Below are positions 1 to 4,930 of a stretch of 5,373 nt of DNA, piece after piece. Source of the stretch: Chloroflexota bacterium (GTDB lineage: Bacteria; Chloroflexota; Dehalococcoidia; DSTF01; JACRBR01). The notes under the pieces are model-generated. The model saw nothing but the letters and a program-made list of their open reading frames with translations, did no database searches and was not told the origin of the DNA. The stretch's first letter is position 1, and every line of letters begins with the position of its first letter. The DNA is taken from positions 1 through 5,373 of the forward strand of contig JAKAMA010000195.1 of assembly GCA_021813085.1 (NCBI GenBank), in the 5' to 3' direction. A program made the translations under genes and the position numbers.

Positions 1-103
1 GCGCGAGGGCGGCGACGGTCGCCGCGAGCGCGCTCCGCACCTCGTCCGGCAGCTCGATGGCGACGAAGAGGCGCACGCTGCGCCCGGGAGCCGGCGCGCT
101 CAC
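1..103 (-). CDS. thpR: RNA 2',3'-cyclic phosphodiesterase (ThpR/LigT family), N-terminal part, cut by window edge
   Basis: Reading leftward from a GTG at 103, 34 codons are present before the window ends. After a short leader (SAPAPGRS) the peptide reads VRLFVAIELPDEVRSALAAT, the conserved first strand and helix of the 2H phosphoesterase ThpR/LigT family (typical opening MRLFVAIELP). The family opens 2',3'-cyclic phosphates on RNA or ligates tRNA halves in vitro. The two HxTx catalytic motifs that define it would lie further on, outside the window, so the call rests on the N-terminus only. The GTG overlaps the amidohydrolase TGA (GTGA), which suggests translational coupling, and no clear Shine-Dalgarno is visible. 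A second GTG at 76-74, directly before RLFVAIEL, is the alternative start and would give the more usual family N-terminus. It is the last visible gene of the lipoprotein-amidohydrolase-thpR operon. Confidence 0.82.
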   Translation of the reverse strand, partial: MSAPAPGRSVRLFVAIELPDEVRSALAATVAALA

Positions 104-1002
104 AGCCCGAAGATCTGCCGGGCGTTCTCGCCGCCGATCGCCCGGAGCTCGTCGCCGGAGAGCCCGGCGGCGCGCGCGCGGGCCAGCGCGTCCGCCTGCG
201 ATACCAGGGGGAAGTCGCTGCCGAAGAGGATGCGTCCGGCGCCGACGAGGTCGATCGCCCGGCGGTAGATCGCGGCGTCATAGAGCAGGTGGCCGGCGGC
301 GGTATCGAACCACGTCGTGGCGAGCGCCTCGCGCACCTCGGGCATCAACGTGTAGAACGGCAGGCCGCCGCCCCAGTGCGCGGCAATGATGGTGACACCG
401 GCAGCCGTGGCGGCGAACGAGGCCAGCGCCTCGATGCGAAGGCCCTGCTTGCCGGCGTACGGGTGCCCGACGGGCTCGCTGACGTGGAAGAGCAGCGCGA
501 GGTCGTACGCCGACGCCGCCCACGCCAGCAGGTCGCCCTCGTCGCTGTCCGCGAGGTCCCAGCCGAGGCTTTCCGGCCGCAGCTCACCGATGCCGCGGGC
601 GCCCGCCGCGGCCAGCGCGCGGATCTTCGCGCGCGGGTCGCCGGACCGGCCGCCGGCCGTATGGCCCGTCTGGGGCGCGTCCTCGAACTGCGGGCCGCCG
701 TGGCCGCCGCGCGCGGGGGGCATCGCCACGAAGGGGAGCAGCCGCCCGCCCGAGCGCGATGCCGCATCGAGGATGTAGGCGTTCGTCTCGTCGACGAGCG
801 CCTCGTCGCGCCAGGCGAAGTTGACGATGACGGTGCGATCCACGCCCGCCTCGTCCATCGATGCGAGCACCTCGCCCGCCGTCGCCATCGCCGCACGGGC
901 GTTGCGGTAGATCTCGGCGAACGCGGGCTCACTGGCGATGAGCGCCTCGCGACGCTCGCGCACGGCCGGCGGGAAGACGTGGGCGTGCGCATCGACGATC
1001 AC
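100..1002 (-). CDS. Metal-dependent amidohydrolase, Amidohydro_2 (ACMSD-like TIM barrel) family
   Basis: A 300-residue, full-length cytosolic protein. The metal and active-site residues expected for the ACMSD/Amidohydro_2 group are all visible: HxH in DAHAHVFP (H6, H8), H173 in LLFHVSEP, H209 in AAHWGGGLPFY and D263 in ILFGSDFPL. The C-terminus GGENARQIFGL is the family's usual end (GxNAxRLLGL type). Members hydrolyse or decarboxylate small cyclic or carboxylated substrates with a Zn-type metal; the substrate here cannot be named. Residues about 97-122 form a Gly-rich, low-complexity insert where relatives usually have a short link after the third strand. The start is GTG at 1002-1000, overlapping the lipoprotein stop as GTGA. 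A GAGGG Shine-Dalgarno (1014-1010) lies 7 bases upstream inside the lipoprotein gene. The thpR start overlaps its TGA in the same way. TatD-type DNase is less likely because that family's motifs differ. Confidence 0.9.
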   Translation of the reverse strand: MIVDAHAHVFPPAVRERREALIASEPAFAEIYRNARAAMATAGEVLASMDEAGVDRTVIVNFAWRDEALVDETNAYILDAASRSGGRLLPFVAMPPARGGHGGPQFEDAPQTGHTAGGRSGDPRAKIRALAAAGARGIGELRPESLGWDLADSDEGDLLAWAASAYDLALLFHVSEPVGHPYAGKQGLRIEALASFAATAAGVTIIAAHWGGGLPFYTLMPEVREALATTWFDTAAGHLLYDAAIYRRAIDLVGAGRILFGSDFPLVSQADALARARAAGLSGDELRAIGGENARQIFGL

Positions 1003-1718
1003 TGTGCCGCCCTCGCGCGCCGCACGAATGTTTGGACGAGCGCGTCGAGCTGGTCGCGGCGCGGCGCGGCGCCGAGCGCCAGCGTGACGACGTTGCCATC
1101 GATACGGCCGGCGCGCACGAACACGGCGTCCGCCACGAAGTCGACGGAGAAGCCGTTCTGGAACGTCGCCTTGCCGCTGAGGCGCCAGGCGAACGACTCG
1201 TCGCCCACCGCCGGGAAGTTCAGGTCCTTCACGACCTGCGTGTCGCTGATCTTCGTGCCGGCGCCGTCGTTGAGGAGGAAGTTGGCGACGGTCTGCGACG
1301 GCAGGTCGCGCGCGTAGGCGAGCGCGGCGGCGGCGCCGGCGGAGCTATTGAAGAGGGTCGCGGTGTTCGTGACCCGCGCGGTATTGGCGTTGAACACCAG
1401 CCCCGGCGACGGCGGCGCGTTGTACTGGACGTTGTAGGCGAGGATCTGCCCCCACGCCGCGTACTGGCGCAGGGCCTGCGCGGTGTCGGGCCGGGCCTGC
1501 GCCGCCTCGCCGTTGGTGATCGCGCGGCCGGCGCTCTGGGTGAAGCCGTCGCCGATGTCGCTGGCCTGGAGCACGACCTGCTTGAGCTTCTGCTCGGCCT
1601 GCGGCGCCGTGAGGGTGGGGACTGCGGTCGGCGTCTTCGCCGCGCCGCCCCCGCAGGCGGCGGCCAGCGCGAGCACGGGGACGGCGAGCGCGAGCGATGC
1701 GAGGCGCAGCGGGGTCAC
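999..1718 (-). CDS. Secreted lipoprotein of unknown function
   Basis: A 239-residue protein starting at GTG 1718. The first 22 residues form a lipoprotein signal: one Arg (R5), a hydrophobic stretch rich in Leu/Ala/Val, then LAAAC with C22 as the predicted lipidated cysteine, followed by GGG and a Thr/Pro tether (residues about 29-38). The mature domain (about 40-239) has a GDESF motif at 172-176 and alternating hydrophobic strands near the C-terminus (DFVADAVFVRAGRIDGNVVTLAL). That organisation resembles many unnamed surface lipoproteins of Chloroflexota and Actinobacteria; I do not recognise a named family. The frame stays open to an ATG at 1991, but that extension has no signal-peptide character and would overlap the DUF4242 gene. 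The GTG has GGGAGG 6 bases upstream and leaves the lipobox at the right distance, so it is preferred. It is the first gene of the operon; its TGA overlaps the amidohydrolase GTG. Confidence 0.85.
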   Translation of the reverse strand: MTPLRLASLALAVPVLALAAACGGGAAKTPTAVPTLTAPQAEQKLKQVVLQASDIGDGFTQSAGRAITNGEAAQARPDTAQALRQYAAWGQILAYNVQYNAPPSPGLVFNANTARVTNTATLFNSSAGAAAALAYARDLPSQTVANFLLNDGAGTKISDTQVVKDLNFPAVGDESFAWRLSGKATFQNGFSVDFVADAVFVRAGRIDGNVVTLALGAAPRRDQLDALVQTFVRRARAAQ

Positions 1719-1724
1719 AGACGG

Positions 1725-1730
1725 CCTCCC
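1725..1730 (-). promoter_or_regulatory. Shine-Dalgarno of the lipoprotein gene
   Basis: The minus strand reads GGGAGG, followed by 6 bases and then GTG at 1718. This site decides the lipoprotein start in favour of the GTG rather than the far upstream ATG at 1991. Confidence 0.75.
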
Positions 1731-1742
1731 GGCACGGGCGGA

Positions 1743-1748
1743 ATTATA
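1743..1748 (-). promoter_or_regulatory. Perfect TATAAT -10 element facing the lipoprotein operon
   Basis: Minus-strand TATAAT (6 of 6 to the sigma70 consensus) stands out in this GC-rich DNA. Transcription would begin near 1736, giving a leader of about 18 bases that still contains the GGGAGG site. The matching -35 is poor: TCGTCC at 1771-1766, with a 17-base spacer, matches 3 of 6. No extended -10 TG is present. Initiation may therefore lean on the -10 or on an activator. Confidence 0.6.
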
Positions 1749-1811
1749 CGCGCCGCGGGCGGCGAGGACGATGTGTCCGGGCGTCCGCGGCGATGGAGGT
1801 TGGTTGGAGGA

Positions 1812-1841
1812 TTGACACCGACGGGCCCGCGGACGGATGAT
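1812..1841 (+). promoter_or_regulatory. Candidate sigma70-type promoter for the DUF4242 gene
   Basis: TTGACA at 1812-1817 is a perfect -35. After 18 bases, GATGAT (1836-1841) matches 4 of 6 of the -10 consensus. Transcription would begin near 1848, leaving a leader of about 43 bases that holds the strong ribosome site. It lies about 60-70 bases from the oppositely facing TATAAT, so the two promoters share one divergent control region. Confidence 0.45.
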
Positions 1842-1877
1842 TGTGCCCTGCCAACGGTTCAACAATGTCCAAGCAAC

Positions 1878-1884
1878 AGGAGGA
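1878..1884 (+). promoter_or_regulatory. Strong Shine-Dalgarno of the DUF4242 gene
   Basis: AGGAGGA, with 7 bases between AGGAGG and the ATG at 1891. It is the best ribosome site in the window, fixes the start at 1891 rather than the in-frame ATG at 1837, and predicts efficient translation. Confidence 0.85.
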
Positions 1885-1890
1885 ACCTCT

Positions 1891-2166
1891 ATGCCGAAAT
1901 ACGTGATCGAGCGCGAGATCCCGGGCGCCGGGAAGCTGTCACCTGCCGACCTGCACGGCATCGCCCAGACGTCGTGTGGTGTGCTGGACAAGCTCGGGCC
2001 GTCGATCCAGTGGCTCGAGAGCTACGTGACCGACGACAAGATCTACTGCGTCTACATCGCGCCGGACGCGGCGATGGTGCGGAAGCACGCCGAGATGGGC
2101 GGCTTCCCGGCAAACCGCGTGTCCGAGGTGCGGACGATGATCGACCCGACGACGGCGGAACGTTAG
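1891..2166 (+). CDS. DUF4242 family protein (SCO4226-like, possible nickel-binding)
   Basis: A 91-residue protein. The opening MPKYVIEREIPGAGKLS, the central IQWLESYVTDDKIYCVY (about 39-55) and the ending GGFPANRVSEVRTMIDPT (about 70-87) are the three conserved blocks of DUF4242. This is a small ferredoxin-like alpha/beta fold whose studied member, Streptomyces SCO4226, binds nickel. Possible metal or functional residues visible here are H22, C29, C53 and H66, but I cannot say which bind metal. No signal peptide or membrane segment is seen, so it is probably cytosolic. The family's role is not established; members are often stand-alone genes, as here. An in-frame ATG at 1837 would add 18 residues lacking family similarity and is rejected in favour of the ATG with AGGAGG. 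Its TAG shares TTAG with the TAA of the convergent aminotransferase. Confidence 0.93.
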   Translation: MPKYVIEREIPGAGKLSPADLHGIAQTSCGVLDKLGPSIQWLESYVTDDKIYCVYIAPDAAMVRKHAEMGGFPANRVSEVRTMIDPTTAER

Positions 2167-3380
2167 CGCACCGCGCGCTCGAGGGCGCGGCCGAAGCGCA
2201 TGATCGCCTCGGGGATGTCGGCCTCGGCGACGTTGCTGTAGCAGAGCCGGACGAAGTGGTCACCGCTGCGGTCGTCGAAGAACGGGCGGCCGCCGACGTA
2301 CTGCACCGCCTCCTCGTTCGCGGTCTCGACGAGCCGCCGCGGGTCGATGCCCTCGCCGAGTTCGAGCCACAGGAAGAAGCCGCCCTTCGGCACGCTCCAG
2401 CGCGCGAACTTCGCGCAGCGCTCATCGAGCGCGGCCGCCATCGCGTCACGCTTGCGGCGGTAGATGGCGGTGACGCGCTCCACGTGCGCGTCGAAGCGGC
2501 CGGACTCGCAGAACTCGGCGACCACGCGCGATGCCCAGGGCGAGACGCCCATGTCGAAGCGCATGCGCGTGATGGCGTCGATGACGGGCTTCTCGCCCAT
2601 CACCCAGCCGAGGCGCAGGCCCGTGGCAAGCGTCTTGCTGAAGGTGCCGAGGAGCACCGCGCCGCTGCCCCCGGCGAGCGCGTACAGCGAAGGCGGCGCC
2701 GTCTCGTCGAAGCCGATACGGCCGTAGGCGTCGTCCTGGATGATGAGGATGTTGCGGGCGCGGCACAGCTCGACGATGCGCTGACGCCGTTCCAGCGAGA
2801 GGGTGGCGGCGGCGGGATTGTGGAAGTTGGCGATCGTGTAGAGGATCTTCGCCCGCTTGCCTTCGGTGTCGAGGCGTGCCAGCACAGCTTCCAGCGCGTC
2901 AACGCTGAGGCCGTCCTCATCGACCGGCACGCCAGCCAGCTCGGGCAGGCACGACATGATCGTGCGGACGCTGCCGGGAAAGCTTGGGCGCTCGATGATC
3001 GCGACGTCGCCGGGGTCGAGGAAGGCCTCGCAGATGTTCTCCAGGCCGCCGGCGGAGCCGCAGGTGAGGACGAAGTGCTCGGGGCCGGTGGCGAGCGCCT
3101 CGCGGCGGTTGGCGTCGCTGGCCAGCCACTCCCGCAGGCCGCCGTACCCCTGCGGCCCGCCGTACATCAGCGCGAACGTGCCCTCGCGCCGCAGCACGCG
3201 CTCGTTGCAGGCGATGAGGTCGTCGATGGGCAGCGAAGCCGGGTCGGGGATGCCGCCGGTGAGCTGGATCGGCGGCACCGGCGGGGGCGGCAGCTCGCGC
3301 TGCGCCCAGGGGCTCCACTCCATCGCCTTGCCGCGCGCGGCGATCGCCTGTTCCCAGTTGTAGTTCATCGCTGCCGGCAT
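2163..3380 (-). CDS. PLP-dependent aminotransferase, class I/II (fold type I, LysN-like group)
   Basis: A 405-residue cytosolic aminotransferase with the fold-type-I hallmarks in order: GGIPDPASLP (42-51), YGGPQGYGGLREWLA (73-87), the GSAGGLENI cofactor-phosphate region (108-116), FHNP (186-189), DDAY (D216 for the pyridine nitrogen, Y219), TFSKTLATGLRLGW with Schiff-base lysine K249, and FVRLCYS with R378 as the carboxylate-binding arginine. The GGIPDP opening is typical of the 2-aminoadipate (LysN), aromatic and branched-chain aminotransferase-like group. No N-terminal DNA-binding domain is present, so it is not a MocR regulator. The amino donor and acceptor cannot be named. Two starts are possible: ATG 3380 (used here) or ATG 3368 (MNYNWE), which better matches relatives and overlaps the stop of a mini-ORF as ATGA. 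Neither has a good Shine-Dalgarno. It lies 51 bases downstream of the membrane-protein gene and its TAA meets the DUF4242 TAG. Confidence 0.92.
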   Translation of the reverse strand: MPAAMNYNWEQAIAARGKAMEWSPWAQRELPPPPVPPIQLTGGIPDPASLPIDDLIACNERVLRREGTFALMYGGPQGYGGLREWLASDANRREALATGPEHFVLTCGSAGGLENICEAFLDPGDVAIIERPSFPGSVRTIMSCLPELAGVPVDEDGLSVDALEAVLARLDTEGKRAKILYTIANFHNPAAATLSLERRQRIVELCRARNILIIQDDAYGRIGFDETAPPSLYALAGGSGAVLLGTFSKTLATGLRLGWVMGEKPVIDAITRMRFDMGVSPWASRVVAEFCESGRFDAHVERVTAIYRRKRDAMAAALDERCAKFARWSVPKGGFFLWLELGEGIDPRRLVETANEEAVQYVGGRPFFDDRSGDHFVRLCYSNVAEADIPEAIMRFGRALERAVR

Positions 3381-3415
3381 CCGGTCATGCGTCGGAGATC
3401 CCTCGCCTTGTCCAT
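3365..3415 (-). other. Possible leader mini-ORF ahead of the aminotransferase
   Basis: A 16-codon frame (MDKARDLRRMTGCRQR) ends in a TGA at 3367-3365 that overlaps the second aminotransferase ATG (3368) as ATGA. A shorter version of 7 codons begins at ATG 3388, with GAGGGA (3404-3399) 10 bases upstream. If the TACAAT at 3423-3418 is the real -10, transcripts would start near 3411 and only the 7-codon version would be on the mRNA. The arrangement would fit termination-reinitiation coupling. Chance is a serious alternative at this length. Confidence 0.25.
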
Positions 3416-3417
3416 GG

Positions 3418-3423
3418 ATTGTA
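3418..3423 (-). promoter_or_regulatory. Candidate -10 element (TACAAT) for the aminotransferase
   Basis: Minus-strand TACAAT matches 5 of 6 of the -10 consensus and lies in the 51-base gap between the membrane-protein and aminotransferase genes. The nine bases TACAATCCA recur at the crotonase start. No recognisable -35 is found at normal spacing, since that region falls inside the GC-rich end of the membrane-protein gene. It would allow separate expression of the aminotransferase. Confidence 0.4.
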
Positions 3424-3431
3424 GCCGCTGG

Positions 3432-3755
3432 TCACGCGGCGCCGCGACGGTCGCGCAGCGCCCACCCGAGCGCGGCGCCCGCCAACAGGGCGAGGAGGGC
3501 GCCACTGAGCCACATCCCATACAGGACCGCGCTCGCGCCGAACACCATGCGGCGCGTGTCCTCGCCGCCGACGCGGCAGTGCGGACAGCCAGCCTGCCAG
3601 ACAAACTCCCAGGCGAGGACGCCGGCGTAGGCGAGGACGGGCAGCAGGCCCGCGAGCACGAGGCTCTCGCGCACGTCACCGGAGTAGGCGCCGATCACGA
3701 GGCCGAGGAGCAGGGCCATGACGGTGATGGCGGTGAGGAGGAGCCAGAACGCCAT
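3432..3755 (-). CDS. Small three-helix membrane protein with a CPHC motif, unknown function
   Basis: A 107-residue protein with three predicted membrane helices at about 3-23, 31-53 and 72-97, and a basic tail (RDRR). Between helices 2 and 3 is a short loop with C57-P-H-C60, then RVGGEDTRR. CPHC is a CxxC arrangement of the kind used in thiol-disulfide exchange (DsbA uses CPHC) or metal/haem binding, but there is no thioredoxin fold around it, so function is open. By the positive-inside rule the C-terminus (RDRRGAA) is probably cytoplasmic. Codon use is strongly GC-ending, as in its neighbours, and supports real coding. I recognise no named family. The start is ATG 3755, 27 bases after the crotonase stop, with no clear Shine-Dalgarno; translation may depend on the upstream gene. 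It could be co-transcribed with the crotonase. Confidence 0.72.
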   Translation of the reverse strand: MAFWLLLTAITVMALLLGLVIGAYSGDVRESLVLAGLLPVLAYAGVLAWEFVWQAGCPHCRVGGEDTRRMVFGASAVLYGMWLSGALLALLAGAALGWALRDRRGAA

Positions 3756-3782
3756 GTCCGGTCACTCAGGCATGCGCGCCGC

Positions 3783-4553
3783 TCAGGCCGCGCCGTCGCC
3801 GGGCCGGGGGCCTCGGGCGGCGACCCGTGCGGCGGCGGCGCGGAACCGCTCGTGATGCTCGGGGGACGCGCGGAGCACGCGGTTCCACTCGACCTCGCGG
3901 GCGACGGCGTCATCGGCCTCGCTGGCGCGGTCCACCACCTCCTTCGTGGCGATGAGCGCGAGGGGGGAGTTGGCGGCGATCATCGACGCGACCTCCATCG
4001 TGGCGGCTTCCACGTCCTGGCGCGGCACGACGCGGTTCACGAGGCCGATGCGCAGCGCCTCTTCGGCGCGCACGACGCGGCCTGTGAACAGCAGCTCCTT
4101 CGCGTACGCGGGTCCGACGATGCGCGGGAGCTGCGAGCCGCCCACCACGAGCCCGTACGCCGCGCCCGGGAAGCGGAACGCCGCGTCGTCGGACGCGATG
4201 CGGATGTCGCAGGTGGTGGCGAGGAGCGCGCCGCCACCGTAGGCGATGCCGTTGATGCAGCCGATGAGCGGCTTCGGGAAGCGGGCCACGCGCTCGATGC
4301 AGCGTCCCATGCCGTCGCTGCGCCCGTTCTCCTCGATGGCGGCAACGGCCTCGTTCATGTCGGCGCCGGCGCTGAACGCGGCGCCCGTGCCGACGAGCAC
4401 GACGCAGTGCACCTCTGCGTCGGACTCCATGCCGTCGAAGGCAGCGGAGACGGCGGTTGACAGCGCGCGGTGGAAGGCGTTGTGCTTCTCGGCGCGCTGC
4501 ATGCGGACGATGCCGACGTGGCCGTCCCGGACCGTCTCAACGAGCTCGCCCAT
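3783..4553 (-). CDS. Enoyl-CoA hydratase/isomerase (crotonase) family protein with atypical active site
   Basis: A 256-residue protein of normal crotonase length. Family features in order: RMQRAEKHNAF (17-27), the first oxyanion-hole segment FSAGADM (60-66), the second in NGIAYGGGALLA (101-112), then CDIRIASDDAAFRFPG (115-130) and VVRAEEALRIGLVNRVV (160-176). Crotonases bind acyl-CoA and stabilise a thioester enolate; many act in fatty-acid or amino-acid breakdown. Aligned by eye with rat crotonase, E153 (AKELLFTG) matches Glu164, but the Glu144 position (usually PE) is G130 (FPG). With only one catalytic glutamate, an isomerase or other crotonase reaction is as plausible as hydration. The frame continues upstream to an ATG at 4739, but those 62 residues have no family similarity. 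ATG 4553 gives the standard N-terminus and has a TACAAT 6 bases upstream, suggesting a leaderless message. It is the first gene of a leftward cluster with the membrane protein and perhaps the aminotransferase. Confidence 0.9.
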   Translation of the reverse strand: MGELVETVRDGHVGIVRMQRAEKHNAFHRALSTAVSAAFDGMESDAEVHCVVLVGTGAAFSAGADMNEAVAAIEENGRSDGMGRCIERVARFPKPLIGCINGIAYGGGALLATTCDIRIASDDAAFRFPGAAYGLVVGGSQLPRIVGPAYAKELLFTGRVVRAEEALRIGLVNRVVPRQDVEAATMEVASMIAANSPLALIATKEVVDRASEADDAVAREVEWNRVLRASPEHHERFRAAAARVAARGPRPGDGAA

Positions 4554-4559
4554 GCCTGG

Positions 4560-4565
4560 ATTGTA
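4560..4565 (-). promoter_or_regulatory. Candidate -10 element (TACAAT) for a leaderless crotonase transcript
   Basis: Minus-strand TACAAT (5 of 6) is separated by 6 bases from the crotonase ATG at 4553. Transcription would therefore start at or next to the A of ATG, the typical TANNNT spacing of leaderless genes. The gene has no Shine-Dalgarno, which agrees. A -35 at 17-base spacing (TGGTCT, 4588-4583) matches only 3 of 6. Confidence 0.5.
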
Positions 4566-4750
4566 TGCCGACGCCGATGCGGAGACCAGCGCGGGGCAGC
4601 GCCGCGGCGAGCAGTCGCCCGCGCGTTCGACCGGGCCCGCCGTTGGCCGTAAGCTGACGGCATGGAGACGCTCGGCCCGGCCGCACACCTGGCCGTTCCA
4701 CAACGCGTGGCGGCGCCGTCCCCGCGGGTGAACCATCACCCGTCCACTCC

Positions 4751-4810
4751 TAGCGCGGGCTCGCGTAGCGCGGGCTCTCGCTGCGCGGGCTCTCGTAGCG
4801 CGGGCTTTTC
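4751..4810. repeat. Four tandem 15-bp repeats (TAGCGCGGGCTCTCG type)
   Basis: Units start at 4751, 4766, 4781 and 4796 with exact 15-base spacing. The shared core is GCGCGGGCT. Unit 1 differs at the 13th base, unit 3 begins CT instead of TA, and unit 4 ends TTTTC and runs straight into the right arm of a hairpin. The repeat core equals the left arm of that hairpin, so the array looks like a multiplied half-palindrome. Confidence 0.9.
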
Positions 4811-4818
4811 AGCCCGCG
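4799..4818. repeat. REP-like hairpin, 8-bp stem with TTTC loop
   Basis: CGCGGGCT (4799-4806) and AGCCCGCG (4811-4818) are perfect inverted repeats around a 4-base TTTC loop. It is too GC-rich and lacks the following T-run needed for an ordinary intrinsic terminator, and no gene ends next to it. The form resembles short interspersed palindromes (REP-type) seen between genes in high-GC bacteria. Whether it recurs in this genome cannot be seen from the window. Confidence 0.7.
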
Positions 4819-4930
4819 GGGGTCGCACGCCGACCGGCATCGTCCCGCCGTACGGCCCGCCTGGGCACGTTCCACCCTCCAACCTCAAGTGTCCGACCCC
4901 TAGGCGAGGCATGTTCAAGGCAGCGCGGCC

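Larger units (their letters stand above)
4554..4930. other. Non-coding divergent spacer between the crotonase gene and rdgB
   Basis: These 377 bases separate two divergently transcribed genes. From left to right they hold the crotonase -10 candidate (4560-4565), about 185 bases of GC-rich sequence in which I see no convincing gene, four 15-bp tandem repeats (4751-4810), a REP-like hairpin (4799-4818), a small GGTCG/CGACC inverted repeat (4821-4835), the palindrome GCCGTACGGC (4847-4856), and a pyrimidine-rich stretch with AAGTGTCCGACCCCTA (4887-4902). No clear promoter for rdgB is visible. Weak frames across the spacer show no family similarity and translate the repeats as a monotonous pentapeptide, so I do not annotate them. 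Confidence 0.7.

Noticed and set aside
289..1317. A plus-strand 342-codon frame opposite the amidohydrolase and lipoprotein.
   Set aside because: It is antisense to two well-supported genes and has low-complexity Arg/Ala/Gly-rich composition, so it is a GC-driven shadow.
1719..1991. N-terminal extension of the lipoprotein frame to an ATG at 1991.
   Set aside because: It would bury the lipoprotein signal peptide about 90 residues in and overlap the DUF4242 gene. The GTG at 1718 has a good ribosome site.
1032..4460. A plus-strand frame open for 3.4 kb (1142 codons) across five genes.
   Set aside because: It lies codon-on-codon opposite the lipoprotein, aminotransferase, membrane-protein and crotonase genes, which all happen to share one minus frame. 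Antisense stops there would need TTA, CTA or TCA sense codons, which such GC-rich genes avoid. The translation is Arg/Ala/Gly/Glu-rich with no family similarity.
4554..4739. N-terminal extension of the crotonase frame to an ATG at 4739.
   Set aside because: The 62 added residues show no similarity to crotonases, and the family N-terminus begins exactly at ATG 4553.
4751..4810. The repeats as a CRISPR array.
   Set aside because: The units are 15 bp and directly adjacent, with no spacers and no cas genes.
4799..4818. The hairpin as a Rho-independent terminator.
   Set aside because: No U-tract follows the stem on either strand (the T-run is inside the loop), and no gene ends nearby on either strand.
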